64,000 bases of DNA from Microbacteriaceae bacterium (GTDB lineage: Bacteria > Actinomycetota > Actinomycetes > Actinomycetales > Microbacteriaceae), in the NCBI GenBank assembly GCA_004297935.1, contig SCRE01000005.1, positions 1 through 64,000 of the forward strand, in the 5' to 3' direction. The notes beneath the pieces were generated by a model that saw only the letters and a list, made by a program, of their open reading frames with translations, had not been told where the DNA came from and ran no database searches. This document shows, in pieces, positions 26,134-35,998 of the stretch; position 1 is the stretch's first letter; each line of letters starts with the position of its first letter. The position numbers and the translations under genes were made by a program.

Positions 26134-28553
26134 GAGCTGCCTCCTGCCGCTGTGCTGGTATGAGCTGTGTTGGTATGAGCTGCGTTGGTCTCCGTTTGCC
26201 GGGCGCGAGCGTCTTGTATGGCGTGCCACACCCGGCTGGGCGTGCACGGCATGTGGATGTCCTCTACGCCGAACTGCCGCACGGCGTCGAGAATGCCGTT
26301 GACGATCGCCGGCGTCGAGGCGATCGTGCCCGCCTCGCCGACGCCCTTGACTCCGAGAGCGTTCGTCAACGCGGGCGTGACGGTGCGATCGGTTGTGAAC
26401 GACGGCAGGTCCGCGGCACTCGGCAGAAGGTAGTCGACGAACGAGCCGGAGACCAGTGTGCCCGAGTCGTCGTACACGGCCTCCTCGAACAACGCCTGCG
26501 AGATGCCCTGCGCGAGACCGCCGTGCACCTGGCCATCGACCAGCAGCGGATTGATGACGTTGCCGATGTCGTCGACGCAGACATAGCTGCGCAGTTTCAC
26601 CTCCCCCGTTTCGGTGTCGACTTCCATGGCGGCCAGATGGGTGCCGTGCGGGAAGTTGAAGTTCACCGGATCGAAGGTCGCATCCGAGTCGAGGCTGGCT
26701 TCGAATCCGTCCGGCAGGTTGTGGGCCGAGAAGACGGCGAACGCGATCTCGCCCAGTGTCATCCCCGCCTCCGTGCCTTTGACGCCGAACCGGCCCGCGT
26801 TGAACTCGATATCGTCGCGGTTCGCCTCCAGCAGGTGCGCCGCGACAGTCTTCGCCTTCTCGATCACCTTGTCTGCGGCGGCGACCACCGCCATGCCGCC
26901 GACGACCAGTGAGCGCGAGCCGTACGTGTCCATGCCTTTTTGCGCCACCTGGGTGTCGCCGTGCAGGATCTCGACGCTGTCGAAAGGAACACCGAGGCGA
27001 TCCGCGACGATCTGGCTGTACGAGGTCTCGTGGCCTTGCCCGTGCGGGCTGATCCCGGTGACCACCTCGACCGCGCCGGTCGCCAGCACGCGGATCTGCG
27101 CGTGTTCCCACCCGCCGGCCGCATAGTCGAGAGAGCCGAGCACTCGCGAGGGGGCGAGCCCGCACATCTCGGTGTAGGTGGAGACGCCGATGCCGAGCTG
27201 CACCCGGTCACCGGTTTCACGGCGGGCTCGCTGTTCCGCGCGCAACGCGTCATAGCCGAACAGCTCGAGGGCCTTGTCCGTCGCGGCCTCGTAGTTGCCG
27301 GAGTCGTACTCGAGCCCCGCGACGGTCGTGAACGGGAACTCTTCGTGCGTGATCCAGTTCTTCCGGCGCAGTTCGAGCGGATCCATCTTCAATTCGACGG
27401 CGAGGTCGTCCATGATCCGCTCGATCGCGAACGTCGCCTCCGGCCGCCCCGCGCCGCGGTAGGCGCCGGTGACCACCTTGTTGGTGAAGAGGTTGTTGCA
27501 CTCGAAGCGGTAGGCAGGGAACTTGTAGATCGAGTTGTACATGAAGGCACCCAGGATCGGAATGCCCGCGCCGATCAGGCTGATGTACGCGCCCATGTCG
27601 GCGAGCAGGTTCACGCTCAGCCCGGTGACGACGCCCTCCTTCGTCGCCGCGATCTTGACCCGTTGCACCTGGGCGCGGCCGTGGTGGGCGCCCATCAGCG
27701 ACTCTGTTCTGGTTTCCGTGTACTTGCACGGCTTTCCGGTGTGCCGCGCGGCCAGCAGGGTGATGAATTCTTCCGTCGTGACCGCGAGCTTACCGCCGAA
27801 GCCGCCGCCGACATCCGGTGCGACGACACGCACCTTCGACTCGGGGATGCCCAGCGCAAGCGAGATCATCAGCTTCAGGATGTGCGGCACCTGCGTCGCC
27901 GACCACATCGTGAGCTGCTCGCCGGTCGGATCGACCACGGTCGAGCGTGGCTCCATGAATGCGGGAATCAATCGCTGCTGATAATAGCTGCGCTCGAGAA
28001 CGACATCACTGTCGGCCAAGGCCGCCGCAACGTCGCCCCCGGTGCCGGCGGCAGCCGAATCGAAGACCCACTTGGCGGAGAGGTTGGTGCCGAGCTCGGG
28101 TTGGGCGAGCACCTGGTCGGTGAACGCCTCTTCGAGATCGAGCACGACGGGGAGTTCGTCGTAGTCCACGTCGATCGCATCGAGGGCATCGCGGGCTTGC
28201 GCGGCGGTCCGCGCGATCACACACGCCACGATCTCGCCGGCGAACGCAACGCGCTCGATCGCGATCGGCAGGTAGGGAACGGCCTTCTGATCTGGTGTCA
28301 CCGGCCAGGCCGACGGGATGCTGCCCTGTTCGTCGGCGACATCCTTGCCGGTGAGCACCGCGACAACACCGGGCGCCTTCCTGGCCGCCTCGACGTCGAG
28401 AGACGTGATGTTCGCGTGAGCGAACGGGCTGCGCAGCAGCGCCAGGTGCAGCATGCCGGGCAGCACCATGTTGTCGGTGTAGCGTGAGCGCCCGGTGATC
28501 AGGCGCTGGTCTTCTTTGCGGGTGCGAGGTGCGCCGATCTCGGTGATGGTCAT
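26130..28553 (-). CDS. coxL: Molybdenum hydroxylase large subunit (CoxL-like, form II)
   Basis: 807 aa, xanthine dehydrogenase/CODH large-subunit family carrying the Mo-cytosine-dinucleotide cofactor. It has '[14 protein letters not shown]', '[22 protein letters not shown]', '[11 protein letters not shown]' (active-site Glu) and the active-site loop '[10 protein letters not shown]'. True aerobic CO dehydrogenases (form I) carry AYRCSFR there; the AYRGAGR loop defines form II, whose substrates are mostly unknown and include N-heteroaromatics. CO oxidation is therefore not assumed. Confidence 0.92.
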   Translation of the reverse strand: MTITEIGAPRTRKEDQRLITGRSRYTDNMVLPGMLHLALLRSPFAHANITSLDVEAARKAPGVVAVLTGKDVADEQGSIPSAWPVTPDQKAVPYLPIAIERVAFAGEIVACVIARTAAQARDALDAIDVDYDELPVVLDLEEAFTDQVLAQPELGTNLSAKWVFDSAAAGTGGDVAAALADSDVVLERSYYQQRLIPAFMEPRSTVVDPTGEQLTMWSATQVPHILKLMISLALGIPESKVRVVAPDVGGGFGGKLAVTTEEFITLLAARHTGKPCKYTETRTESLMGAHHGRAQVQRVKIAATKEGVVTGLSVNLLADMGAYISLIGAGIPILGAFMYNSIYKFPAYRFECNNLFTNKVVTGAYRGAGRPEATFAIERIMDDLAVELKMDPLELRRKNWITHEEFPFTTVAGLEYDSGNYEAATDKALELFGYDALRAEQRARRETGDRVQLGIGVSTYTEMCGLAPSRVLGSLDYAAGGWEHAQIRVLATGAVEVVTGISPHGQGHETSYSQIVADRLGVPFDSVEILHGDTQVAQKGMDTYGSRSLVVGGMAVVAAADKVIEKAKTVAAHLLEANRDDIEFNAGRFGVKGTEAGMTLGEIAFAVFSAHNLPDGFEASLDSDATFDPVNFNFPHGTHLAAMEVDTETGEVKLRSYVCVDDIGNVINPLLVDGQVHGGLAQGISQALFEEAVYDDSGTLVSGSFVDYLLPSAADLPSFTTDRTVTPALTNALGVKGVGEAGTIASTPAIVNGILDAVRQFGVEDIHMPCTPSRVWHAIQDARARQTETNAAHTNTAHTSTAAGGSS

Positions 28554-29050
28554 GCGGGCTCACCCACCGGAACGGTGGCATCCTGTTCGGCCTGTGCAGC
28601 CGCCTGCACGGCTTTGACGATGTTGTGGTAGCCGGTGCACCGGCACAGGTTGCCTTCCAGGCCTTCCCGGATCGTATGCTCGTCCGGGTTTGGATGCTCG
28701 TTCAGCAGATCGATCGACTCCATGATCATGCCGGGGGTGCAGAAGCCGCACTGCAGGGCGTGGTTCTCATGGAACGCCGCCTGCACGGGGTGGAGTTCGC
28801 CGTCATGCGCGATGCCCTCGATCGTCGTGATCTCGTGACCGTCGGCCTGAACCGCGAGCATCGTGCACGACTTGACGCTGAAGCCGTCGAGATGCACGGT
28901 GCATGCTCCGCAGTTGCTGGTATCACACCCGATCAGCGTTCCGGTCTTGCCGACGACTTCGCGAAGATATTGCACCAGCAACATTCGCGGCTCGACATCG
29001 TCGGTGTATGACATCCCATCGACATTCACGGTGATGGTCCTGCGCGTCAT
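28550..29050 (-). CDS. coxS: Molybdenum hydroxylase [2Fe-2S] subunit (CoxS type)
   Basis: 166 aa. Two Fe-S clusters are predicted from '[16 protein letters not shown]...CTML' (plant-type) and '[11 protein letters not shown]' plus '[13 protein letters not shown]' (four-helix domain). First of the four structural genes. A 100-bp gap to xdhC upstream contains AT-rich sequence that could hold a promoter. Confidence 0.95.
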   Translation of the reverse strand: MTRRTITVNVDGMSYTDDVEPRMLLVQYLREVVGKTGTLIGCDTSNCGACTVHLDGFSVKSCTMLAVQADGHEITTIEGIAHDGELHPVQAAFHENHALQCGFCTPGMIMESIDLLNEHPNPDEHTIREGLEGNLCRCTGYHNIVKAVQAAAQAEQDATVPVGEPA

Positions 29051-29151
29051 GGTATTTCTCCGTCCGCTTACACTTCCTCGTGTCTTCCCTGTATAACACC
29101 GACGTCTGGTAACGACAACCGACCCCGGCGCGTCCTGCGGCGGGCGCCGCG

Positions 29152-30288
29152 CTAGCCGTCCGTGCCCTGATGCACCCTGCGGTCGGTCTGACTCAACGGA
29201 ACGTTCGTTCCGCCCCAGCGCAGACCGATGATCTGCGCGGCAACCGAGACGGCGGTCTCCTCCGGGGTGCGGCCGCCGAGGTCGAGGCCGATCGGACTGG
29301 TCAGCCGGGCGAGTTCCTCCGGCCCGAGCCCAGCTTCCCTGAGGCGTACCAGGCGATCCTCATGGGTCTTTCGAGAGCCCATGGCCCCGATGTAGGCCGG
29401 GGCCTGCGTGCCTTCGAGCCGCAGTGCGAGGTCCAGCACCGGCACGTCGAACTTCGGGTCGTGCGTCAGCACGCAGATCACCGTGCGGGAGTCGATGGCG
29501 CCGGCGTCGATCTGCGTCTTCAGATACTGGTGCGGCCAGGAGACGACGACCTCGTCCGCATTCGGAAACCGGGCCTTCGTGGCGAAAACCGGTCGCGCGT
29601 CGCACACTGTGACGTGGAAGCCGAGGAATGCGCCCTGCCGGGCGACCGCGGCGGCGAAGTCGATCGCGCCGAACACGATCATCCGCGGTTTCGGTTGGAA
29701 GGATGCGACGAAGACGCGCATGCCGGTGTCCATGCGCTCGCCCTGAGCACCATAGGTCAGCACGGTCGTCGAGCCGGCGGCGAGCAGTCCGCGCGCATCG
29801 TCGATGACGGCCTCGTCGATCCGGGCGAGCCCGAGTGAGCCGCTGGCCGTCTCGGGTCGCACGATGATGCGCTTGCCGAGCAGCGTCACATCCGGATGCT
29901 CGATGATCGTGGCGATCGCCACCGGCCTTCCGGCGGTGATGTCGGCCGCGACCTCGTCCAGGTCCGGAAAGGTCTGCCGCGAGAACGGTTCGACGAAGAC
30001 GTCGATGATCCCGCCGCAGGTGAGTCCGACGGCGAACGCGTCGTCATCGCTGAAACCGTAGCGCTGCAGCACGGGTCGACCGGATGCCGCGACCTGGCTG
30101 CAGAGCTCGTAGAGCGCGCCCTCGACGCATCCGCCCGACACCGAGCCGGAGACGGTGCCATCCGCGGTGACGAGCATCGAAGCGCCCGGCGGGCGAGGCG
30201 CCGACCGGATCGTGTGCACAACCGTGCCGATACCGATGGTCTCCCCCGCATCCCACGACGCGAGCAGTTCTCCCAATACCTCACGCAT
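29152..30288 (-). CDS. XdhC/CoxI family molybdenum cofactor insertion protein
   Basis: 378 aa. N-terminal XdhC/CoxI domain ('[46 protein letters not shown]') and C-terminal Rossmann XdhC_C domain ('[35 protein letters not shown]', '[17 protein letters not shown]', '[14 protein letters not shown]'). The family sulfurates or inserts Mo cofactor into xanthine dehydrogenase-like enzymes. Start overlaps the end of coxE by 8 bp. Confidence 0.92.
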   Translation of the reverse strand: MREVLGELLASWDAGETIGIGTVVHTIRSAPRPPGASMLVTADGTVSGSVSGGCVEGALYELCSQVAASGRPVLQRYGFSDDDAFAVGLTCGGIIDVFVEPFSRQTFPDLDEVAADITAGRPVAIATIIEHPDVTLLGKRIIVRPETASGSLGLARIDEAVIDDARGLLAAGSTTVLTYGAQGERMDTGMRVFVASFQPKPRMIVFGAIDFAAAVARQGAFLGFHVTVCDARPVFATKARFPNADEVVVSWPHQYLKTQIDAGAIDSRTVICVLTHDPKFDVPVLDLALRLEGTQAPAYIGAMGSRKTHEDRLVRLREAGLGPEELARLTSPIGLDLGGRTPEETAVSVAAQIIGLRWGGTNVPLSQTDRRVHQGTDG

Positions 30289-31462
30289 TGGCTATCAACT
30301 CCAACAGTTCGGTGAACGCGGCCACGGAGTGTCCGGCCACGAGCCCGTCGAGCCAGGGAAGCGCCGCGACGATCCCGCCCTGAACCGGAGCATATCCCGC
30401 TTTGCCGCTGTGCGGGTTGGACCACAGCACGAGCCGGGCCAGCCGGTGCAGCCGTTGCATCTGCTCGGCCAGCAGCGCCGGATCGCCCAGCTCCCAGCCG
30501 TCGCTGGCGATCACCACGACAGCCGCGCGGGCGAGGCCGCGTTGTCCCCACTGATTCAGGAATTCGCGCAGCCCCAGGCCGAGCCGGGTGCCACCCGACC
30601 AGTCCGGGATGGTCTCGCCGGCCAGCAGCAGCGCCTTCTCGACATCGTGCAGTCGCAGCGGCACGGTGACCCTGGTCAGCTTGGTGCCCAGCGTGAACAC
30701 CTCGGTCGTACGCGGTGCCGCGCTGACCACGCGATGGGCGAGCCGGAGCAGGCTGTCGGCGTACGGCTCCATGGAGCCGGAGATGTCGAGCAGGAAGACG
30801 ACACGGCGAGGCCGCGTCGTGGGACGGCGGTAGTGGAGCCGGCCGGGCTCGCCGGCGTGGCGCAGCTGATCGCGCACGGTCTTCGCCGCGTCGATGTCAC
30901 CCCAGCGGGCCGGCCGCCGTCTCACACCGCGGCGCCGCGGCAGTCGCACCGGAAGCGAGGCGAACAACCGGGCGAGCCGCTGACGTTCGGATGCCGTCAG
31001 GCTCGCGATGTCGCGATGCCGTAGGGACTCTTCCGCGCTGGCGAGCACCGCGACCAGATGGTCCTCCCCTGTCTCGTCGTCCTCGCCGCTCGTGTCGCCG
31101 TTGCCGAGGTCGGCCTGGGTCACGGTTCGAGGTGCCGGCCGGGTCGTTCCGGTGTGGTTCGAATGCTCGGAGAACCAGTGGTCGAACGTCTTGTCGTAGA
31201 CGACGGTGTCATCGGGCCCGGCGCACAGGGTCGCCCGGCCCGCCCAGTAGACGTGGCTGCGGGACCCCGCATCCAGCCGGGTGGACGCGTCGAGAAAAGC
31301 CTGGGTGCGGTCGGGTCCGATGGCCAGGCCCGCAGCGCGCAGAGCATGCGTGAATCCGATGAACATCGCCGAGATGTCGTGCCTGGCGGCGGCCCGAGCT
31401 GCGGCGGCGTGCGGGTCCGGCGTCGCAACATCCGTCGCGTTCGTTGGCAGATCGTCCATCAC
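30281..31462 (-). CDS. coxE: VWA-domain protein CoxE
   Basis: 393 aa. N-terminal helical region, Asp/Glu-rich linker, then a von Willebrand A domain with a MIDAS motif 'RVVFLLDISGSMEPYADSLLRLAHRVV' and 'AAVVVIASDGWELGDPALL'. CoxE works with the CoxD AAA+ ATPase in maturing the Cu/Mo or Mo active site of CODH-like enzymes. Located between coxD and xdhC in one transcription unit. Confidence 0.9.
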   Translation of the reverse strand: MMDDLPTNATDVATPDPHAAAARAAARHDISAMFIGFTHALRAAGLAIGPDRTQAFLDASTRLDAGSRSHVYWAGRATLCAGPDDTVVYDKTFDHWFSEHSNHTGTTRPAPRTVTQADLGNGDTSGEDDETGEDHLVAVLASAEESLRHRDIASLTASERQRLARLFASLPVRLPRRRGVRRRPARWGDIDAAKTVRDQLRHAGEPGRLHYRRPTTRPRRVVFLLDISGSMEPYADSLLRLAHRVVSAAPRTTEVFTLGTKLTRVTVPLRLHDVEKALLLAGETIPDWSGGTRLGLGLREFLNQWGQRGLARAAVVVIASDGWELGDPALLAEQMQRLHRLARLVLWSNPHSGKAGYAPVQGGIVAALPWLDGLVAGHSVAAFTELLELIANA

Positions 31463-31474
31463 ATGCCTCGTGTC

Positions 31475-32383
31475 TCAGACAGTCAACATGCTGTCGAGCG
31501 CGGACCGCACACGCTCGGTGTCTTCGCGGTACTTGCAGACGGCACCGATCGTGGCTGCCGCCGACTCCAGGTCGAGTTCAGTTGCGCCCAATTGGTGCAG
31601 GGCGCGCGCCCAGTCGAGCGTTTCGGCGACGCCAGGCGGCTTCAACATCTCACCGCGCAGCCGCAGCTCCTGCACGATGGCGGCGACCTGTTCCGCCAGC
31701 TTCTGATCGACCTCGGGGAGCCGCGAGCGGAGGATCTCGACCTCGCGGGCGAGACCCGGATGCTCGATCCAGTGATACAGGCAGCGCCGTTTGAGCGCGT
31801 CGTGCAATTCGCGTGTGCGGTTGGAGGTCAGCACCACGATGGGCGGCACGCTGGCCGTGATCGTGCCGAGCTCGGGGATCGTCACCTGGTTCGTCGAGAG
31901 CACCTCGAGCAGGAAGGCTTCGAACTCGTCGTCGGCGCGGTCGATCTCGTCGACGAGGAGCACGACGGGACTCTCCCGCAGTGCCCGCAGGATCGGGCGG
32001 GCCAAGAGAAAGCGTTCGTCGAACAGCGACTGTTCGAGCGCTTCGGGGTCGAGCGTTGTGGTGCCGGGCGCCTGGGCGTCGTGTGCGGCACTGGCCGCCT
32101 CAACGGTGCGCAGATGCAGGATCTGGCGGGTGAAGTCCCAGTCGTAGAGGGCCTGCGTCGAGTCGATGCCCTCGTAGCACTGCAGCCGGATCAGCGGGAT
32201 GTGCAACGACTGCGACAGTGCCTCGGCCAGCGCGGTCTTGCCGGTGCCCGGCTCACCCTCCAGCAGCAGCGGACGCTGCATGGCTAGCGCTAGGTAGGTG
32301 ACCGTGGCCAGTCCTTCGTCGGCGAGGTAACCGACGGATCGCAGGCGCGTGCTGACGTCGTGCGCTGAGGTCACCGTGCTCAT
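31475..32383 (-). CDS. coxD: MoxR-type AAA+ ATPase CoxD
   Basis: 302 aa. Walker A 'LLEGEPGTGKTALAEALSQ', Walker B 'VVLLVDEIDRADDEFEAFLLEVLS' and sensor 1 'IVVLTSNRTRELHDALKRRCLYHWIEHP' are typical of MoxR/CoxD chaperone ATPases that pair with a VWA protein. It overlaps the preceding mocA-like gene by ATGA and is followed by coxE 12 bp downstream. Confidence 0.92.
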   Translation of the reverse strand: MSTVTSAHDVSTRLRSVGYLADEGLATVTYLALAMQRPLLLEGEPGTGKTALAEALSQSLHIPLIRLQCYEGIDSTQALYDWDFTRQILHLRTVEAASAAHDAQAPGTTTLDPEALEQSLFDERFLLARPILRALRESPVVLLVDEIDRADDEFEAFLLEVLSTNQVTIPELGTITASVPPIVVLTSNRTRELHDALKRRCLYHWIEHPGLAREVEILRSRLPEVDQKLAEQVAAIVQELRLRGEMLKPPGVAETLDWARALHQLGATELDLESAAATIGAVCKYREDTERVRSALDSMLTV

Positions 32384-33081
32384 TGCCCCAGCTTAGGAAG
32401 GATCGCACATGGCGTGACGGCGTGCGTGCCAGTGTCGGCGTGCGTGTTGGGGACTGCGCCGACGTCGATGCGGGTGTCGGTGTCCGTGACAGAGCTGATG
32501 CCGGTGCGGGTGTCGATGTCGGCGCCGGTTGCGAGGTCCGAGCAGTCGAGCTCGAGCATGTCGTGGCGTGCCAGGTAGGCGCGTGCCCCCTTGTCGCCGG
32601 ATCCCTCGGCGGCGATCGCGGCCCAGTGGTCCTTGCCCAGCAGCACCGGATGCCCCGGTGTCCGACCGGCGATGTCGGATCGGCTGCTGTAGCAGGCGCG
32701 GGCCAGGATGCTCGGCGCCGCGTGGGCGAGGACGCGGCGCACGACCTCCGGCCCGACATCCGGCAGATCGACCAGGTGAACGAGAGCGGCGGCGGCATCA
32801 CGTGCGGCGATCGCCCGCAGTCCGGCGCGCAACGATGCGCCCATCCCCTCGTTCCAATCGGTTGCTTCGACGACCGTGACCGGCTCGTCGGCCAGCGATG
32901 CGCGCACGATTGGCGCCGCTGCGCCGATCACGACGACCACCTCGGCGCATCCGCCGGTTGCAAGCGTTCGGGCAGCGCTGACCGCCCATGGCAGGCCGTC
33001 CGCGCCCTGGACCAGCGCTTTGGGCAGGCCCATCCGCCGACCGGCGCCCGCAGCCAGCAGCAGCCCGATCGCATCCGTCAT
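32380..33081 (-). CDS. mocA: MobA-like nucleotidyltransferase (probable molybdenum cofactor cytidylyltransferase)
   Basis: 233 aa from ATG 33081. Nucleotide-binding motif 'GLLLAAGAGRRMGLPKAL', then 'WNEGMGASLRAGLRAIA' and 'VHLVDLPDVGPEVVRRVL' are typical of the NTP_transf_3 family. In CODH-type operons this protein makes the molybdopterin cytosine dinucleotide. The C-terminal 50 residues are a Thr/Asp-rich imperfect repeat ('DTRTGISSVTDTDTRIDVG') not seen in the core family. Confidence 0.85.
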   Translation of the reverse strand: MTDAIGLLLAAGAGRRMGLPKALVQGADGLPWAVSAARTLATGGCAEVVVVIGAAAPIVRASLADEPVTVVEATDWNEGMGASLRAGLRAIAARDAAAALVHLVDLPDVGPEVVRRVLAHAAPSILARACYSSRSDIAGRTPGHPVLLGKDHWAAIAAEGSGDKGARAYLARHDMLELDCSDLATGADIDTRTGISSVTDTDTRIDVGAVPNTHADTGTHAVTPCAILPKLGQ

Positions 33082-33128
33082 GGCATTGTGTCCGTCGTAT
33101 CGTCGTGTCCGGTCATGCGTCGAGCCGG

Positions 33129-33578
33129 TCATGTGCTGAGCCGGCTCAATGCTTCTTCGAGTGCGACCCAGCCGAGCATCGCGCACTTGACCCGGGCGAG
33201 GTAGCGTGAGACGCCGCTGAGCGCGACGGCGTCACCGAGCAGCTCAGGATCGCCCTCGTCGGTTCCCTGCGAGCGGATCATCACGCGGAACGCCGCGATG
33301 CGTGTGGCCGCCTCGTCGGTGGTCATGCCGGGCACGAGGTCGTGGAGCATGGAGACGGATGCCTGCGAGATCGAGCAGCCCATACCATCCCAGCTGAGCG
33401 ATTCGATGCTGCCGTCTTTCGCATTCAGGTGCACCTGCACGGTGACCTCGTCGCCACAGGTCGGGTTGATCTGGTGAGCCGTTGCCGCGGCTTCGTCTTG
33501 CAGTCCGGCGCCGTGGCGCTCGCGGGCGTGGTCCAGGATGACCTGCTGGTACAGGGCCGTCAGGCCGGTGTCAGTCAT
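33129..33578 (-). CDS. sufU: SufU-type iron-sulfur cluster assembly protein
   Basis: 149 aa. Zn/cysteine ligands are in 'NPTCGDEVTVQVHL', 'WDGMGCSISQASVSML' and 'RYLARVKCAMLGWVAL', the SufU pattern. The 20-residue SufU-specific insert ('IRSQGTDEGDPELLGDAVAL') is present. It normally follows sufS; here it stands upstream of the cox operon on the same strand, which may supply clusters for CoxS. Whether it is the only sufU copy cannot be seen. Confidence 0.92.
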   Translation of the reverse strand: MTDTGLTALYQQVILDHARERHGAGLQDEAAATAHQINPTCGDEVTVQVHLNAKDGSIESLSWDGMGCSISQASVSMLHDLVPGMTTDEAATRIAAFRVMIRSQGTDEGDPELLGDAVALSGVSRYLARVKCAMLGWVALEEALSRLST

Positions 33579-34192
33579 AGTGGCAGACCTGCTCGCGGCG
33601 CTCCGGCTGTGCCGGCCTTGCGCGGACAGATACTGACCTCGCTTGGGCGGGTGCCGGAATTTCGGGCGGACAGTTCGACGACGAACATGATTTCAGCCTA
33701 CGCCGAGACTAATCGAACCGGTCTGGGTACGTCATCAACATCGTCGCGGCCCAATCAATGCGCCACATCACACAGGCGAGGTCGTTTTGCATCAACTACG
33801 GGTTACCGCTCAGCGGGCCGTCTCCCACGGCAGGAGAGCAGGGCGTTGAAGCACCGGCCCGATCACGCGATTCCGACTGACGCAATACCGCACCTTTCGC
33901 CGGGTTAGTGGGGTCAAACAGAATCATATTCTGATAATTTAGTCTCCATATGTGATAAGACTCCATAAGGATCATTGCAGCACTATTCGCCAACGCTGCC
34001 GCTTTGACTTCGGTCAAGCGGCCGTGTTTCAGAAACGCGCGATCGGTGGAAGATTCGCAGTAGTCCGCTGATTTTACTTCGAACTGTCGCGTCGTCCGTG
34101 TCCTGACTATTGCGTTATGTAAGAATCCGTTTGTAACATGTGACAACAATGTGAACTTCAACAATGAGTTCAAAGTAGGAGGGCACCACGGG
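33579..34192. other. 614-bp divergent intergenic region, AT-richer, no supported gene
   Basis: Base composition drops compared with flanks. It contains an inverted repeat CAGAAT-CAT-ATTCTG at 33919-33933 and the promoter of the vitamin B6 operon at its right end. The minus-strand ORF 33796-34407 runs antisense into the monooxygenase gene and has no family resemblance, so it is not called. The stretch marks the junction between the cox operon and the B6 island and may be a remnant of an insertion boundary. Confidence 0.5.
34110..34146 (+). promoter_or_regulatory. Promoter and candidate operator of the vitamin B6 degradation operon
   Basis: -35 TTGCGT (34110-34115), 18-bp spacer, -10 TAACAT (34134-34139). 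The 9-mer ATGTGACAA (34138-34146) overlaps the -10 and is found again, on the minus strand, upstream of the lactonase gene (42825-42833). A related TGTGAGAACAA lies in the BMP promoter. The shared word is a candidate regulator-binding half-site. Confidence 0.45.
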
Positions 34193-35341
34193 ATGACTAC
34201 TTCCACTGAACGGCATGCCGAGATTTCGGGAGCAGGATTCGCAGGCCTCACCGCCGCCGTCGCGCTCGCCCAGCGCGGCTGGTCGGTGCGGGTGCACGAG
34301 CGCGGCAAGAAGCTGCGCGAGGAGGGTGCCGGCATCGTCCTCTGGCAGAACAGCCTGACCGTGCTTGACGCGCTCGGTATCACGGAGGAGCTTATGACGA
34401 ACTCCATGCGGCCGCCCTACTATGAAACCCGGATGCAGAACGTGATCGTGTCCGACGAGAGCCTCGACGGCATTCGCTGGCGTACCATGACCCGGCCCCA
34501 TCTGCACAGCTGCCTGCTGAACGCGGCGCGCAAGGCCGGGGCGGAGATCATCGCCGGTTCTGAAGTCCGCTCGGCCACAGAGGAGGGTGTCGTCACGCTG
34601 GCGGATGGCTCGAAGATCGAGGCGAGTCTGGTGGTCGGTGCAGACGGTGTCGGCTCGAACGTGCGCGACTCGCTCGGCATCGAGTATGAGCGTCAGCGCT
34701 CCGGCGACGGTATCAGCCGGTTCCTCGTGGGCCGGCACAAAGCCGAGCTTCAGGCCATTGAGCCAGAGACCGAGTGGGACAACGTCATTGATTTCTGGAA
34801 TTTCGATCCGCGGGTGCTTCGTGTGCTTTATACGCCTGCGAACGACAGAGAGCTCTACTTGGCGCTGATGGCGCCCGCCGCGGACGAGGACGGTACCCGG
34901 GTGCCGATCGACCTGGACCTGTGGACGTCCATCCACCCGCAGCTTGCACCGGCGCTCAAGGAGGTCGCGCAGAAGAAAGGCAAGCATTACGGCTACCAGA
35001 CCACCCGCCTGGCGGAGTGGACCCGCGGCCGCGTCGCGCTCGTCGGCGACTCCGCGCATGCCATGTGCCCGGCGCTCGCACAGGGGGCGGGGTGTGCGAT
35101 GGTGAACGCGTATACGCTCGCACAGGCCGTTTCCGACGGCCCGCTCGGCGAACTGCCCGATGTGCTCACCGAGTGGGAACGTGTGGAGCGCCCCTACACC
35201 GATCGTGCGCAGACACGGTCACAGGAGTACGCCGACACGCGGAACATGTCCAAAGGGGGTCAGTTCGTGGGCAACGTCAACGAGACGACCCTGTATGACC
35301 CGACCGACCCGAACCGCCACGACGCAGTGCACGCGCACTAG
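34193..35341 (+). CDS. 3-hydroxy-2-methylpyridine-5-carboxylate monooxygenase (MHPCO), ring-opening flavoenzyme
   Basis: 382 aa from ATG 34193; AGGAGG lies upstream. Class A FAD monooxygenase with 'EISGAGFAGLTAAVALAQRG', the DG motif 'VVGADGVGSNVRDSLG' and the FAD motif 'VALVGDSAHAMCPALAQGAG'. Stretches such as 'GAGIVLWQNSL', 'WRTMTRPHLHSCLL', 'EWDNVIDFWNFDPRVLRVLY' and 'ELYLALMAPAAD' closely recall Mesorhizobium loti MHPCO of the vitamin B6 pathway, which adds O2 and opens the pyridine ring to acetamidomethylene-succinate. The six following genes and the lactonase/SDR/PPAT genes fit the same pathway. Confidence 0.87.
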   Translation: MTTSTERHAEISGAGFAGLTAAVALAQRGWSVRVHERGKKLREEGAGIVLWQNSLTVLDALGITEELMTNSMRPPYYETRMQNVIVSDESLDGIRWRTMTRPHLHSCLLNAARKAGAEIIAGSEVRSATEEGVVTLADGSKIEASLVVGADGVGSNVRDSLGIEYERQRSGDGISRFLVGRHKAELQAIEPETEWDNVIDFWNFDPRVLRVLYTPANDRELYLALMAPAADEDGTRVPIDLDLWTSIHPQLAPALKEVAQKKGKHYGYQTTRLAEWTRGRVALVGDSAHAMCPALAQGAGCAMVNAYTLAQAVSDGPLGELPDVLTEWERVERPYTDRAQTRSQEYADTRNMSKGGQFVGNVNETTLYDPTDPNRHDAVHAH

Positions 35342-35369
35342 AGTGCTCCGAGAATCGAGGAAGACGAAG

Positions 35370-35963
35370 ATGTCACACAACGAGATCGACCCCTACTATG
35401 AGGTCCGCGAGTGGTTCGGCTTTGTGCAGGAGGTCCGCCACGAGGGCGGTACCCCCGCTGACGAGCCGCTCGTAAAGGCGGCGGCCGGCGTGGTCATCGC
35501 GAATCCCTTTGCGGGCCGCTATGTGGAGGACCTCTCACCGCTGACTGCACCGAGCGCGAGTATCGGGACGGCCCTCGGCCGCCGGGCCGCAGCACTCCTC
35601 GGCAGCAGGCCGGTGGAGGGCTACGGCAAGGGCGGGATCGCGGGCCTGTCCGGGGAGCAAGAGCACGTGGTTGCCTGCGTGACCACTGTCTTCGGCGATG
35701 CCTTCCGTGACGCCGTGGGCGGTGGGGCGGCTTGGATATCCTCCGCCACCAAGACCGCCTCGGCGGGGACCCCGCTTGACATTCCGCTCGCCTTCAAGGA
35801 CGAGATCTACGTACGCTCGCATTACGACGCGGTGACGGTCGCGGTACCGGATGGGCCCCGGCCGGACGAACTGATGATCGTCGTCGCCGTCGCGTCCGGC
35901 GGACGCATCCACAACCGAGTAGGCGGCCTGAGTCGTGAAGAGGCGCTCGCACGCCGAGTGTAG
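35370..35963 (+). CDS. Amino acid synthesis family protein (DUF1185)
   Basis: 197 aa. Conserved features are 'EVRHEGGTPADEPLVKAAAGVVIANPFAGRYVEDLSPL' and 'YGKGGIAGLSGEQEHVVACVTTVFGDAFRDAVGGGAAWISS', typical of PF06684-type proteins, which are often found with hydrolase or aromatic-degradation genes. No catalytic role is established. It lies second in the B6 operon, between MHPCO and the decarboxylase, so it may serve this pathway. Confidence 0.8.
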   Translation: MSHNEIDPYYEVREWFGFVQEVRHEGGTPADEPLVKAAAGVVIANPFAGRYVEDLSPLTAPSASIGTALGRRAAALLGSRPVEGYGKGGIAGLSGEQEHVVACVTTVFGDAFRDAVGGGAAWISSATKTASAGTPLDIPLAFKDEIYVRSHYDAVTVAVPDGPRPDELMIVVAVASGGRIHNRVGGLSREEALARRV

Positions 35964-35998
35964 GCGCGAGTTGAGAAGTCCCCAATGGAGAGGAAGTC

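Noticed and set aside
25252-27165. 637-aa version of the FAD subunit
   Set aside because: The N-terminal 344 residues are an antisense-frame shadow of coxL; the domain starts at ATG 26133.
26130-28553. Aerobic carbon monoxide dehydrogenase function
   Set aside because: The active-site loop is AYRGAGR (form II), not the AYRCSFR of CO-oxidising form I enzymes.
33796-34407. Minus-strand ORF of 203 aa
   Set aside because: Its first half is antisense to the MHPCO gene and its second half lies in the intergenic region without recognisable family, start or ribosome-binding site.
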